64,000 nucleotides of DNA from Zizania palustris (GCA_019279435.1 JAAALK010000084.1:13636174-13700173), one strand, 5' to 3'; shown: positions 44,020 through 56,733, counted from the first letter of the stretch. The notes: a model not told the origin generated them from the letters alone. A program made the numbers and translations.

Positions 44020-44400
44020 AGGCATTTGGAGGATGGCTTCGAACCACAGTGGTCGAGCCCTCCGCATGGTGGCTTTGGACCGCAGTGGCCGAACCCTCCG
44101 CACCATGACTCCGGACCACTAGTGGCCTAACACCCCCTATGGCGGCTTTGAACCTCAATGGCTGAACCCCCAGTACGGTGGCTTCGGACCCTAGTGGTCA
44201 AGCCCCGTGCAGCGCGAGTTCGGCCCTCAATGGCCGAACCCTGCACCACTCTAGACGAGCCCATCGATAGGAGGCTTCGGCCCACACTGGCCGAACGTAC
44301 CTCCGGCCTGGCAGGACCCCTCATTGATATGGTCCGAGACACCGTCGACTTTGCCGAACCCCCCTCCTGGGTCATGGGTTCAGATCATAGTGGGCAAGGC
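44020..44400 (+). repeat. Coding repeat GFGPQWPNP in the B1 Gag-protease linker
   Basis: About seven imperfect repeats of 36-60 bp encode variants of GGFGPQWPNPP. Stops and shifts have broken the frame, but the DNA periodicity is clear. B2 has the same array at 51355-51660. Confidence 0.82.
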
Positions 44401-44414
44401 CACTAGAACCACCG

Positions 44415-45167
44415 ATGCCTCCGCCATACAACTGGGCAAGGACTTTGTGGGCTTCGTACGTATCACAACAGGAGTACCCTCCGCAACATAACACTATTCC
44501 TTGTTTTCCGTCGGAGTATTATGACTGGCAGGGACAAGCAGACGTAGCAGAGGGAGGCATCGCACACAGGCTGTCTGTGGTACCTCTGAACCGACTCATG
44601 CAGAATGAAGTTGAGAGAGATGAACGCGAAGAGGAAAAGTACAGGGAATCTAAAGCTATCACAGGCAGAATAGGGTCTCAGGAAGTCCCAATCCCGAAGC
44701 CCCCTTCGCCGGAGCCTGCCAAAGGTATGTATCCTACTCCGGCCGAAGCCCACGTCGGAGCCTGGTCCGATTAGCCAAACGAGGCTGGTATGGTTTCCGG
44801 GGTCCACAGCGAAGGCCCCTTTGAATATAGAACATGCGAGGCTAGGCTGAACAACACCACTTCAGCCAAAAATAGCAAGAACCAGATAGTGGCACTAGGT
44901 ACCAAGCCACAGCCATCTTGGGCACCTCTAGGTATGTATAAATCACAGAAGAGGCATCTGCAATGCCTACGAGCAAAGGAGATGCGTGAGAGGAAAGCCG
45001 AGGATGAGCAAGACGCCATTTTTGAAGAAATCTGCCCTCGGCCAATGATGAGACATGTATGGAGGATTAAGCCGGTTGAGATAACCAACCCGGCTCCTAG
45101 TCCGAGCGACGAGGACAACATGCTCGACGACAACTACTCACCTGTCTCCAAGGGGCCCGCACCCTAG
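44415..45167 (+). pseudogene. Gag-protease linker, B1
   Basis: One frame from 44415 to the protease with TAG stops at 44772 and 45165. It contains CFPSEYYDWQGQADV, a charged block EVERDEREEEKYRESKA, then KSQKRHLQCLRAKEMRERKA. This charged linker precedes the protease in both B elements. No separate function recognised. Confidence 0.75.
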
Positions 45168-45170
45168 GCA

Positions 45171-45849
45171 ATGGACATCAACATCGTCATTCTTCCCACC
45201 GAGTTCGCCCTACCACAGGACGAGGCCGAGGTCGCTCAGTTGTACCTCGGCCTGCGCAATGCTATCTTTGAGAAACCCGAGGACTCGGCTCACCATCTAA
45301 AGCCTCTCTACATCAGGGGTCACATTGATGGAAAGCCGATCTCCCGGATGCTTGTTGATGGTGGCGCCACCGTTAACCTAATGCCTTATTCACTGTTGAA
45401 GAAACTTGGCAGGGACGAAGAAGACCTGAATAAAACTAACTTAATGCTCAACGGCTTCAACGGCGAGAGTTCCGAAGCCAAAGGCGTGCTCTCCATGGAG
45501 TTGATGGTGGGCAACAAAACATTGCCGACAACCTTCTTTGTCGTCAATGTGCAAGGTAACTACAACATGCTGCTTGGGCGCGACTGGATTCACACAAATT
45601 GCTGCATTCCTTCTACTTTGCACAAGTGCCTAATTCAGTGGATGACAATGAAGTAGAGGTCATACCCGCAGACACTTTGGCCCAAGTGGCATTGGCCGAT
45701 GTGTCTGTTGACGCCGTTCACAACAAAGTAGAATGTCTATCAGGTAGAGATCTTTCGGATTACGATTTTGTTAGCATGTCTGGAGGACGTTTTGTACTAG
45801 TGTCTATAAAGCTGGCTAATGTAGCACAACTGTTTCTAAATTAGTAGTC
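45171..45849 (+). pseudogene. Aspartic protease, B1
   Basis: Active site in RMLVDGGATVNLMPYSLL near residue 65 of the frame from 45171, then GKTLPTTFFVV-like NKTLPTTFFVVNVQGNYNML and LGRDWIH, the conserved C-terminal LLG-DW motif. The domain is complete. A frameshift at about 45640 separates it from the linker ALADVSVDAVHNKVECLSG. Same arrangement in B2, where the active site is frameshifted. Confidence 0.88.
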
Positions 45850-47145
45850 ATGTCCAGCAAGAATAATCTGTATTGGCTAAAGTCTTGTGTAGAGCAGTAT
45901 CGGTCTACTAAAGACGGTATTGCTGAAGCCATCGTGGACTTTAGCGAAGTAGAGAAATTAGGACAAGGTTTTGCGTTGGCCGACCCTTTAGAAGAAGTAG
46001 ACATAGGTGATGGTAGCATCCCAAGGCCGACTTTTGTAAACCAACATTTACAGCCTGATGAAAAGGTCGAAGTAATAAAGTTGCTTCGGTCGTACATCGA
46101 TTGTTTCGCATGGGAGTACAGCAAAATGCCGGGATTAAGCCGTGAGCTCGTGGAGCATCGGCTACCTATCAAATCCGGATTTAGGCCTTATAAGCAGCCT
46201 CCTCGATGCTTTAATTCGGTCGTCTACGATTGAGTTAAAGAAGAAGTAGAGCGACTACTCAAAGCTGAGTTTATTAGGCCCTATAGGTACGCCGAATGGG
46301 TCGCTAACATTGTGCCTGTAGAGAAGAAGGGGAGCGGCAAAATATGAGTTTGTATTGATTTCAGGGATCTAAACTAGGCCACTCCAAAGGACGAGTATCC
46401 AATGCCGATAGATGACATGCTAATCAACGATGCTTTAGGGCACAAGGTACTAAGTTTTCTTAATAGCAATGCAAATTATAATCAAATCTTTATGGCCGAA
46501 GAGGACGTCTACAAGACAACCTTTCGATGCCCTGGTTTTGTCGGTTTGTTCGAGTGGATCATAATGAATTTTGGTTTAAAGAATGCCGGCGCTACATACC
46601 AATGTGCTATGAACTTGATCTTTCATGACTTGTTAGGAGTTAAGTTAGAAGTTTACATTGATGATGTTGTAGTCAAATCAGACGCTATGGGAAACCATTT
46701 AGCTGATTTGAAAGTTGATTTTGATAGGATGTGACAGTATGGCTTAAAAATGAACCTGCTTAAATGTGCTTTTGGCATGTCGGCGGGAAAATTCTTAGGA
46801 TTCATGATTCGTGAAAGAGTCATAGAGATTAATCCTAAGAGGCTTGACAAAATTAGAAGCTCTGTAGCGCCGACATGTAAGAAAGAGGTGCAGAAGTTGC
46901 TAGGCAAGGTGAATTATTTTCGTCGCTTTATATCTAACTTGTCTAGCAAGATTGATGCCTTTGCCCCCATACTCCGTCTAAAGAATGAAGCCGAGTTCAC
47001 TTGGGGAGCAAGCCAGCAACGCGCCTTTGAAAAGATCAAAGAGTGTTTGTCATCACCACCCGTGGTGAGAGCACCCAAAGCCGGGATTCCATTTCGGCTG
47101 TACATCGCTGCCGAAGATAGCATGATCGGGGCCGTGCTAACCTAG
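45850..47145 (+). pseudogene. Reverse transcriptase, B1
   Basis: A single frame from 45850 onward, broken only by stops at 46231 (TGA), about 46345 (TGA), about 46375 (TAG), 46732 (TGA) and 47143 (TAG). Motifs: EVERLLKAEFIRPYRYAEW, ANIVPVEKKGSGK, CIDFRDLN, FGLKNAGATYQCAMN, the catalytic VYIDDVVVKS near 46655, and thumb block KLLGKVNYFRRFISNLS. Most stops differ from B2 or from the expected codon by C-to-T or G-to-A changes. Confidence 0.92.
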
Positions 47146-47932
47146 GAGGTGGATGGCAAAGAGTACATCATCATGTTCTTGAGCCACCGCCTACTGGACA
47201 CTGAAACTAGGTACACGTTTGTGGAACGTTTGTGTTTATCACTTTACTACGCATGTACCAAATTGCGCCACTATCTCCTCCCTACTACATGTGTTGTCAT
47301 TTGCGAAACCGATGTTATAAAACACATGTTACAAAAGCCAATATTAAGTGGAAGAATCAGGAAGTGGGCGTACGCTTTGATTGAGTATGATTTGGCCTAT
47401 GAACCCTTAAGAGCTATGAAAGGCCAAATTGTCGCTAACTTTATAGTCGATCATCACATAGATGTCAGTTGGAGTGACAACATCGCTCTAATTGAGGTAG
47501 TACCATGGAAGATTTATTTTGATGGTTCAGCTTGCAAAAATGGCCAAGATATTGGAGTGGTTCTCATATCGCCTAGTGGAATGCATTTTGAAACCTCGGC
47601 TCGGTTAGAGTTTCCCTCCACTAATAACCAAGATGAGTATGAAGCTCTATTACTAGGCCTTGAACTATTGGAATCCATGGGTGTTAAACATGTTCATGCG
47701 CATGGTGACTCCCTGCTAGTAGTACAATAAGTGGCTAAGAGTGCTCAATGTTTTAATGGCTTGCTAAATAGCTACTTGGATAAATGCCTAGACATAGTTG
47801 CTACCTTTGATGACTTCAAAATTTCTCACGTGCCAAGAGAGGCCAATTCCATTGCAAATGATTTGGCTCAGCAAGCATCTAGCAACCAAGTCAGGAGAGG
47901 AAAATTTTCTGTACAGAAGAAGTCGATGCTTG
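47146..47932 (+). pseudogene. RNase H and second plant-type RNase H, B1
   Basis: First RNase H connection part: ETRYTFVERLCLSLYYACTK and LLPTTCVVICETD. The second domain, from about 47510, reads KIYFDGSACKNGQDIGVVL, FPSTNNQDEYEALLLGLEL and HAHGDSLLVVQ, with DG, E and D active-site positions present; the stop at 47728 (TAA) is CAA in B2. It continues to ANDLAQQASS. The presence of two RNase H domains places B in the Tat lineage. B2 is inserted at 47933. Confidence 0.9.
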
Positions 47933-49216
47933 AGTTGATAGCAAAAAATGGCATCAATAGTTAAGATTGTGAAAATATCAATTTTGGTAATTTGGGCAAA
48001 AAATACACATGTCTCGGGTTAGGCCAAGCCCTAAAAAGCCGAAGGACCATTGGGCTATGGGCTCCGAAAGCTTCTAGCCAGCCCACGGCCTTCGGCCAGA
48101 AAGCCTTTAGAGGCCCATGCCGCCGAAGCTTCGGCCCGAGGAGCAGGCTTCGATGGGCCTAGGCGAAGGCCCACTTCGGTAGAGATAGAGTTGGACATGA
48201 TTCGGCTAAGTTTTTATCTCTATTCAACCGAATTATAGAAGATTAGATCCAAGGTCTAGCCCCTATAAATATACAGGCGAAGCCAGTTCAGAAGCCCTCC
48301 AAACACAAATCTACAACAAAGCCCTAGCTTTGTTCGCGTTTACTTTATCTTTACCTTTGTGTACTCTTCGTGGGTTTTCCTCGAAGCCCTCCGACGACCA
48401 CTTTGGAACAATGGTAATCCTTGTTACTTCACTTGTGAAGTATCTATTAATCTACGCAATAGATTGCTATCGCCTTATTACTTCCCTGTTAAATATCCGC
48501 TAATCTATGTAACAAATTGCTATCTTCACCACTAGTGCAACACTTAGTAAAATTCGGTCCTCAGGCCGAATTAGTACTTCTAATCATATTTGTTGCAGGT
48601 TACCTATGCTCGGAGCTACTTTGTCAGAGGTGTCCGGTGCTGAGAGATCGGTGTCGGAGGTTGCCCGAACACCCTTCGGCGAGACGGATTGCTTCGACCG
48701 CATGCTTCGCCAGCACACTTCATCATGACAGGCTTCGCCACACTCGTACTCCGCTCTAGACGACGTCAAGCTCGTGCGTTGTGTTTGAGTCATTATTTTG
48801 CATCTTACTGTATCAGAGACTTCGCATCTAACCCCGCTATTCGGAGGTGATTGTCGCGTCCAGATCCATTCGGAGTTCATCTTCGGCTAGAACAATCCAA
48901 ACACCGAAGACACCCTTCGGCGGGACACTTCGCATTAGACACCGAAGGTATACTTCGGTGATCTCCTTCACACCATACTTCGAAGCAGACAGGCTCCGAC
49001 TGGTTTGCTGATTTATTCTATTTAATATATTTCTTTCGGCCAATTGGATTATTTTGTGTGATCTAATTGCTTGGTGACTCCACCCCCCTTACCATGGCTA
49101 AGGGTAGTAAGAAGGCAACGTCGATGCTATGTTACGCTTAGGATTATCCCTAAGTATCCGCACACTTTTGGATCGTCGAACTGACCCAAGTGCGGGGGCA
49201 CGTTTTCATGTCAACA
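47933..49216 (+). repeat. 5' LTR of B2 (1284 bp)
   Basis: Begins AGTTGATAGC, the first base changed from the usual T, and ends TGTCAACA. TATA box at 48263-48272. It lacks ~50 bp near 48700 that the B1 5' LTR has; the 3' LTR of B2 lacks them too. Confidence 0.92.
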
Positions 49217-49223
49217 CACTTTT

Positions 49224-49241
49224 TGGCGACTTTGCTGGGGA
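49224..49241 (+). other. Primer binding site, B2
   Basis: TGGCGACTTTGCTGGGGA shortly after the LTR, close to the B1 site. Confidence 0.65.
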
Positions 49242-49255
49242 AAAGCTATGCCAAC

Positions 49256-51000
49256 ATGACGAGTACGTCTACATCGGCCACTAGTACATCTACAATGACT
49301 ACTATGTCTACACCACCAATGGACACCATAGGAGGCGCGGATATCGACAACCGCAACATCTTAACACCTACTCTTGAAGATATTCCTATGGAAGATCCGA
49401 GCAGAGATCGAGGCAAAGTTGAAGGCGCTCCAAGACATGATGCTTGGGCGCTATGTCAAGACATGCGTAGGTTTCATCAAGCGCGACATCATCGCCCCCG
49501 AACTTGCTCGGATCCAGGTAACACCCTTATTGCCTCGTCTATCTTCTTTAGAGATTGAGCAGAAAATAGCCGCATCAGTAGATCAGGCCGTTAGCGCTTC
49601 ACTAGCCAACCGTTTAAATTCAGTAGTTAGCTCCCAAGTAGAGGTGACTCTTAGAAGGTTCGGCTTTACTGAGGCCAGTACCCCCAGTCCCTATTGCTAG
49701 TGTACCTTTGGTAAATCATGTGTACAGAAGAACTGACAGTAGCACTAGCAAGACCGTTACGTCTCCGGCCTCAACACCCATGGCCGAGACTATTAATTAT
49801 ACTTCCTGGCCAGACTAGCACTGCATACCACGCACCACCACCTGCGCTAGTACTAGCCTTGCCCGTGCTGCCCGCGCCACATGCACAAGCACCTAGGCTT
49901 GAGCACGTCGTACAGCTAGCGTGTAGAGAAGAGGCCCATGGCCGACACGCCGATATCCCACCGCATGTCGTGCCCCCGCACGAGAGACATGCGCAGGCAG
50001 CAGGTCAGGATGACCTAGAGGAGTGGATCCGCGTGCTATTTACGGAGTGCGCCGGCTTCGTGCCTAAGGGTCAAGTTAGGGTTTACCGTAAGCCATATCC
50101 CGATCATTTTGATACAATTCCCTACCCCCGCGGCTATAGAATCCCCGAATTCACTAAGTTCGAGGACGAGGGTAGCAAAACCACACTAGAGCATGTTAGT
50201 CAATTTTTAGCACAGTGTGGAGAAACTAGCGGGGTAGACGCTCTAAAAATTAGACTATTTTCTCTCTCGCTATCCGGCACCGCTTTCACTTGGTTTTCGG
50301 CGCTCCCACTGAACTTCGTTCAGAAGTGGGATGATTTAGAATGAAAATTCCATGTTTACTTTTACACAGGTGAGACATAACTCATGCTTTCACACTTGAC
50401 ATCGGTTAGGCTGAAATCTAATGAGAATGTCTCTGAGTACATCAAGCGTTTTAGGGATACTAGAAACCGATGTTTCAGCCTTAATATTTTAGAAATAGAT
50501 TTGACGTAACTAGCTTTTAATGGGTTGCATTCCCAGATTAAAGAAAGATTAGACAACAAGAAATTTTTAGAGGTTAGCCAAGTCCTGTAGCAGGCTCTTG
50601 TCCAGGAAGGCCGAGCAAATGATAAGAAGTTTATTAAAACGTTTAACAAGCCTAGGGCTGAAATTCACGTCATGGAACATTCCGACAAGGAGGAATCAGA
50701 AGAGGAGGATTCAGCCGACATGTACGCGGCAGAATGGGTTTGGAACGCCAAGAGTAAACCTATCACTTGCTCCGAATTACGGCCGTCTCCCACTAAGAAT
50801 CAGCCTAGTGAGGTCAAGTACTCATTTGACATAACTAAGTGTGATAAAATATTTAATTTTCTCTTAAAGAACCAGCTTCTCAAGTTGCCTAAAGGTCAAG
50901 TCATTCCCTCTGCCGATGAGTTGAAGAAACATCCATACTGTAAGTGGCATGATTCACATTCACATAATACTAACGACCGCAATGTTTTTTGACGGCAGGT
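49256..51000 (+). pseudogene. Gag, B2
   Basis: Starts MTSTSTSATSTSTMTT with a frameshift at about 49400. Segments: KALQDMMLGRYVKTCVGF, LSSLEIEQKIAASVDQAVSA, then capsid FDTIPYPRGYRIPEFTKFED and LFSLSLSGTAFTWFSALPL (to 50344), stops at 50341 and near 50380, and the Cys/His box YCKWHDSHSHNTNDRN near 50938-50985, where the last Cys has become Arg. Inactive. Confidence 0.86.
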
Positions 51001-52435
51001 TCAATCAGCCATTGAAGAAGGACGATTGAAAATAGACCACAATCCAAAGATGAAGCTGGACAAAGATCCTTTTCCTATCAACGCCGTTGACCTCAGGCGA
51101 GAAGAAGGTATTGATTCGGCCAGAACAGGCCGAGTCGACTAAGGGGAAGGGTGTAATTGTTGGAGAGCCGTGCACATGCACACACATACAAAAGAACCCC
51201 GAGGTGGGAGTGGAAACAGAACATCAACATCCCTTCGTCTAATGCTCACAAGAGGCCGAAGGTAACATACAATATTGCTGTTGAACAAGCATCAAAGAAA
51301 AGCCAAGGAAGCAGGTCCCCATGGTAAAAAACTAAGTCAGCCGAAGGGCCCAAGACTCCCGGAGGGTGGCTTCGGACCGTAGTGGCCGATCCCTCCTTGT
51401 GATTGCTTCCGACCACAGTGGTCTAACATTCCGTGCAGTGGCTTCGGACCTCAGTGGCCGAATTCCCCATACAGTAACTTCGGCCCCTAATGGCTGAACC
51501 CCGCACCACTCTGGATGAGTCCTTCGATAGGAGACTTCGGCCTGTACTGGTCGAACGTACCTCCGACCTGGCAGGACCCCTCACTGATATGGTCTGAGAC
51601 ACCGTCGACTTTGCTGAACCCCCCTCCGGGTAACAGGTTTAGCTCACATTGGGCGAGACCACTAGATCCGCCGATGCCTCCACCATACAACTGGGCAGGA
51701 ACTCCATGGGCTCTGTACGTATTGTAGCCGGAGTACCCTCCGCAACTTAATGCTATGCCTTGTTTTCCTTCGGAGTATTATGAATGGCAGGGACAAACAG
51801 ACGCAACGGAGGGAGGCATCATCCACAGGCTGTTCGTAGTACCTCTGAATCGGCCCGTGTACGGCGAAGTCGAAGAGTACAAGTGCGAGGAGGCTGAAGA
51901 CAGGGAGTCTGAAGCTATCACAGTTAGAGTAGGGTCTTAGGAAGTCCCAATCCTGAAGGCCTTATCGCCGAAGTCTGACGAAGGTAAGCCCCTTGCTTCG
52001 GCCTGAGCCCGTAATGAAGCCTGGTCCGATCGGCCGAACAAAGCCGGTCAGATTGCTGGGGACCGCAGCGAAGACCCCTCCTGAATACAGAGTGCACGAG
52101 GCCGAAGGGGGCAGTACCACTTCAGCTAGAGTTGACAGGAACCAGGCAGTAGCACCTGGCACCAAGATACAACCATCTTGGGCACCTGCAGGCATGTCCA
52201 AATCACAAAAGAGACGTCTACAACGACTATAGCATAGGAGATGCGCGAGAAGAAAGCCGAGGACGAACTGCGACACTATTTTTGAAGAAATCCGCCCTCG
52301 ACCAACTACAAGACAGGTATGGAGGATGAAGCCGGTTGAGATGGTCAACCCGGCTCCTACTCCAAGCGACGATGACGATGACATGCTCAACGACGACTAC
52401 TCACCTGTTTCCGAGGGGCTTGCACCCTAGGCGAT
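51001..52435 (+). pseudogene. Gag-protease linker with GFGPQWPN repeats, B2
   Basis: Matches the B1 linker. GFGPQWPN-type repeats lie at 51355-51660, then PPPYNWAGTPWALYV, CFPSEYYEWQGQTDATEGG and KSQKRRLQRL. Frames shift repeatedly and stops are common. Confidence 0.75.
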
Positions 52436-53150
52436 GGATATCAACATCGTCACGCTGCCCACCGAGTTCACCCCACCGCAGGACGAGGCCGAGGTTGCTC
52501 AATTGAACCTCGGCCCACACAACTGCTATTTTTGAGACGCTTGAGGACTCGACTTGCCATCTGAAGCCTCTTTATGTCAGAGGTCACATTGATGGAAAGC
52601 CGATTTCCCAGGATGCTTGTCGACGGTGGTGCCACATTTAATCTAATGCCTTACTCGTTGTTGAAGAAACTTGGCACGGACTAAGGATGATCTAAAGAAG
52701 ACCAACTTGATGCTCAACGAATTCAATGGCGAGAGTTCCAAGGCCAAGGGCATGCTCTCCATGGAGTTGACAGTGGGCAACAAGACATTGCCAACAACAT
52801 TTTTCGTCATCGATGTACAAGGTGACTACAACGTGCTGCTTGGGCTCGACTAGATTCACGCTTAATTGCTGCATCCCTTCTACTCTGCACCAGTGCCTAA
52901 TTTAGTGGGACGGCGATGAACTGGAGGTCATTTCCGCAGATACTTTAGCCCAAGTGGTGTTGGCCGATGTATCAGTTGACGCCGTTCACAACAAAGTAGA
53001 GTGTCTATCAGGTAGAGATCTTTCGGATTACGATTTTGTTAGCGTATTCGGAGGACGCTTTGTACCAGTGTCTGTAAATCTGGCTAGGTGTAGCACGACT
53101 GTTTTTGTATTAGTAGTCATGTCTAGCAAGAGTAATCTGGATTAGCTAAA
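52436..53150 (+). pseudogene. Aspartic protease, B2
   Basis: Starts MDINIVTLPTEFTPPQDEAE. VRGHIDGKPIS is followed by a one-base insertion at about 52609 that throws LVDGGA out of frame; further shifts follow near 52683. The rest, NKTLPTTFFVIDVQGDYNVL, is recognisable, with LGLD in place of LGRD. The linker SVDAVHNKVECLSGRDLSDY ends the region. Confidence 0.85.
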
Positions 53151-54413
53151 GTCTCGTGTAGAGCAGTATCGGTCTAATAAAGACGGTATTGCCGAGGCCA
53201 TCAAGGACTTTAGCAAAGTAGAGAAATTAGGACAAGGTTTCGCGTCGGCCGATCCCTTAGAAGAATTTGACATAGGCGATGGTAGCATCCCTAGGCCGAC
53301 TTTTGTAAACCAAAATTTATAGCCTGATGAAAAGGCCGAAGTAATAAAGTTGCTTCAGTCGTATGTCGATTGTTTCTCATGGAAGTACAGCGAGATGTCG
53401 GGACTAAGCCGTGAGCTCGTGGAGCATCGGCTACCTATCAAGTCATGATTTAGGCCTTATAAACAACCTCCTCGTCACTTTAATTCGGCTGTCTATGACG
53501 GAGTTAAAGAAGAGGTAGAGCGACTTCTCAAAGATGGATTTATTAGGCCATGCAGGTACGCAGAATGGGTCGCTAACATTGTGCCTGTAGAGAAGAAAGG
53601 GAGCGGCAAGATATAGGTATGTATTGACTTCAGAGATCTGAACAGAGCCACTCCGAACGACGAGTATTCGATGCCGATAGCCAACATGCTAATCAACGAT
53701 GCTCAGGACACAAGGTACTAAGTTTTCTTGATGGCAATGCTGGTTACAATAAAATCTTTATGGCCGAAGAGGACGTCTACAAGACTGCCTTTCGATGCCC
53801 TGGTTTTGTCGGTTTATTCGAGTGGGTCGTTATGACTTTCGGTTTGAAAAATGCTGGCGCCACATATCAACGTGCTATGAACTTAATCTTTCATGACTTG
53901 CTAGGAGTTATGTTAGAAGTTTACATTGATGATGTCGTAATCAAATTGGATGCTATGGGAAACCATTTAGCCGATTTGGAAGTTGCTTTTGGTAGGATGC
54001 GGCAGTATGGTTGAAAAATGAACCCACTCAAGTGTGCTTTTGGCGTGTCGACAGGTAAGTTCTTAGCTTTTATGATTCATGAGAGAGGCATAGAGATTGA
54101 TCCTAAGAGGCTTGAGAAAATTAGGAACGTTATGGCGCCAACATGCAAAAGGATGTACAAAAGTTGCTAGGCAAGATGAATTATTTGTGTTGCTTTATAT
54201 CTAACTTGTCTAGCAAGATTGATGCATTTGTCCCCATACTCCAGCTAAAGAACGAGGCCGAGTTCACTTGGGGGGCAAGCCAGCAAAGTGCCTTTGAGAA
54301 AATTAAGGAGTGCTTGTCATCACCGCCCGTGGTGAGAGCACCCAAAGCCAGGGATTCCGTTTTGGCTATACATCGTTGTTGAAGATAGCGTGATCGGGGC
54401 CGTGCTAACTTAG
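53151..54413 (+). pseudogene. Reverse transcriptase, B2
   Basis: N-terminal part with stops, then ANIVPVEKKGSGK and a stop before CIDFRDLN. The palm is open (53760-54014): KTAFRCPGFVGLFEWVVMTF, FGLKNAGATYQRAMN and catalytic VYIDDVVIKL. Then a stop at 54012, thumb KLLGKMNYLCCFISNLS (two Cys replace Arg residues of B1), and the TAG at 54411 at the same codon as the B1 stop at 47143. Confidence 0.9.
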
Positions 54414-55233
54414 GAGGTAGAAGGAAAAGAGTACATCATCATGTTCTTTAGCTGCCGCCTGCTTGACGCCGAGACCAGGTACGGATTTGTGGAATGTTTG
54501 TGTTTATCACTTTACTACGCGTGCACCAAATTGTGCCACTATCTTCTCCCTACTACATGTGTTGTCATTTGCCAAACCGATGTTGTAAAACACATGTTGC
54601 AAAAGCCAATTCTATGTGTAAGAATCGGAAAGTGGGCTTACACTTTAATCGAGTATGATTTGGCCTATGAACCCCTAAGAGCTATGAAAGGCCAGATCAT
54701 AGCCAACTTTATAGTTGATCACCACATAGACGTCAGTTGGAGTGACAACGTTGCTTTGATTGAGGTAATACCGTGGAAACTTTACTTTGATGGTTCAACT
54801 TGCAAAAATGTCCAAGGTTGTTGGAGTGGTTCTCATATCACCTAGCAGAGTGCAATTTGAGGCCTCGGCTCATTTAGAGTTTCCGTCTACTAATAACCAA
54901 GCTGAATACGAGGCTTTATTGTTAGGGCTTGAATTGTTAGATTCCATGGGTGTTAAACATGTCCATGCGCATGGTGATTCCCTGTTAGTAGTGCAACAAG
55001 TGGCTAAGAGTGCTCAATGTTTTAATGGCTTGCTAAACAGCTACTTGGATAAGTGCTTGGACATAGTTGCTACTTTTGATGACTTCAAAATTTCTCATGT
55101 GTCAAGAGAGGGCATTCAATCGCAAATAATTTGGCTCAGCAAGAAGCTGGTTACCAAGTCAGGAGAGGAAAATTTTCTGTATGGGAGAAGCCGATGCTTG
55201 GTCTCACTGCCGAAGCCAGTAACTTCGGACTAG
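54414..55233 (+). pseudogene. RNase H and second plant-type RNase H, B2
   Basis: Reads ETRYGFVECLCLSLYYACTK-like frame (54441-54845), then the second RNase H KLYFDGSTCKN, a frameshift at about 54815, and GVVLISPSRVQFEASAHLEF, NNQAEYEALLLGLELLDSMG, HGDSLLVVQQVAKSAQCF. The VQQ codon is intact where B1 has a stop. It ends with a frameshift near 55118 before LAQQEAGYQVRRGKFSV. Confidence 0.88.
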
Positions 55234-56733
55234 TGCACCCTCCGGGTCGGACCCCTCCGGCTGCCGGAGGCTACTACGCGCCGAGGTCCCACGACTGGAG
55301 TACTCGGCCCACTGACGGATCTGGCACACCGGAGATTGTGTGCGAAATTCCTCCACACAGTTAAGGCCTCCGAGAGCCCAAACCCTCCAGTAGAGGGCTT
55401 CGGCCTGATACACTCCGCACGGCTAGTCCGACCAGGCTTTGGCAGAAGCAGGAAGGCCTCGAGGGGAACCCTAAAATCAGTAGCCTAGAGACTGTTTCAG
55501 GGAGTGAGCTAACGAAACACTCAGAAGCCCATAAGGGCGATTGGAGAATTCCAACCGTCCAGTATTTAAGAGACCCTAGCCAAAGGGTTGATCGGAAGGT
55601 TCGGCGACAAGCATTTAAATTTGTGTTGATAGACAACACACTGTATCGCCGAACCATTGGCAAAGTATTATTAAAGTGTTTAGACCACGAACAATCCCAG
55701 GTGGCTGCAAGAGAAGTCCATGAGGGAATTTGTGGCACTCATCAGTCGGCCGAGAAAATGAGTTGGATGCTCAAAAGAGCGGGTTTCTACTGGATGACTA
55801 TGTCTGAGGATTGTTTCAAGTATTATAGAGGGTGTGAAGCATGTCAGAAGTTTGGCATTATTCAGTTAGCTCTAGCTTCATTACTCAACCCTATTGTCAA
55901 GCCATGACCGTTCCGAGGTTGGGGTTTAGACTACATCGGTCAAATTCACCCTTCTTCATCAAAAGGGCATCAGTTCGTGTTGATGGCGACAGATTACTTC
56001 ACCAAGTGGACCGAGGCGGTGCCGCTCAAGAACATGGATCACAATGAGGTACTTGACTTTATCTTGAAGCACATCATACATAGATTCGGTATTCCTCAAA
56101 CTCTCACTACAGACCAAGGTAGCTCATTTGTTTCTAAAGAAGTGAGGGACTTCACCGAATATTATGGTATTAAATTGACAAACTCTTCACCCTACTATGC
56201 TCAGGCCAATGGTCAGGCCGAGTCTAGTAATAAAACCATGATTAAGATCATTAAGAAGAAAATTGAAGAATTCCCTAAAAGGTGGCATGAAGTGATCTTC
56301 GAGGCGCTGTGGGCTTGTAGAGTTTGCAAAGCACGGTGCTACCAAAGTCAATCCATATGAGTTGGTATATGGACAAGAAGTCGTTCTACTTGTAGAAGTA
56401 GATATTGGCTCTTTAAGAGTGTTAAGACAAGATGGCTTATCGGTCGATGAGTATGAAACTATTTTGAAAGGCAACCTAGAAGAAGTGACTGATAAGAGAT
56501 TGAAGGCTTTAAAAGCCATAGAAGTAGACAAGAGGAGAGTAGCTAAAGCCTACAATAAGAAGGTCAAACCAAAATTGTTTCAAGAAGGTGACTTGGTTTG
56601 GAAGACGATGTTACCTTTAGGTACTAAGAGTCCCAAGTTTGGTAAATGGTCGCCTAGTTGGGAAGGCCCTTTCAAAATAGCCAAAATCGCTCCTGGCAAT
56701 GCATATGTGTTAGAATCTCTCCAAGGGCTTTGA
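55234..56733 (+). pseudogene. Integrase, B2
   Basis: After a diverged spacer (to ~55500) come LRDPSQRVDRKVRRQAFKF and the zinc finger EVHEGICGTHQ with YYRGCEACQKFG. A stop at about 55905 follows LLNPIVKP. The core has Asp in MATDYFTKWTEAV, Asp in LTTDQGSSFVSK and Glu in ANGQAESSNK. A frameshift near 56320 separates the GPY module WKTMLPLGTK, SWEGPFKIAKIAPGNAYVLE. The last ~20 residues seen in B0 and B1 are partly deleted (ends LQGL). Confidence 0.9.
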
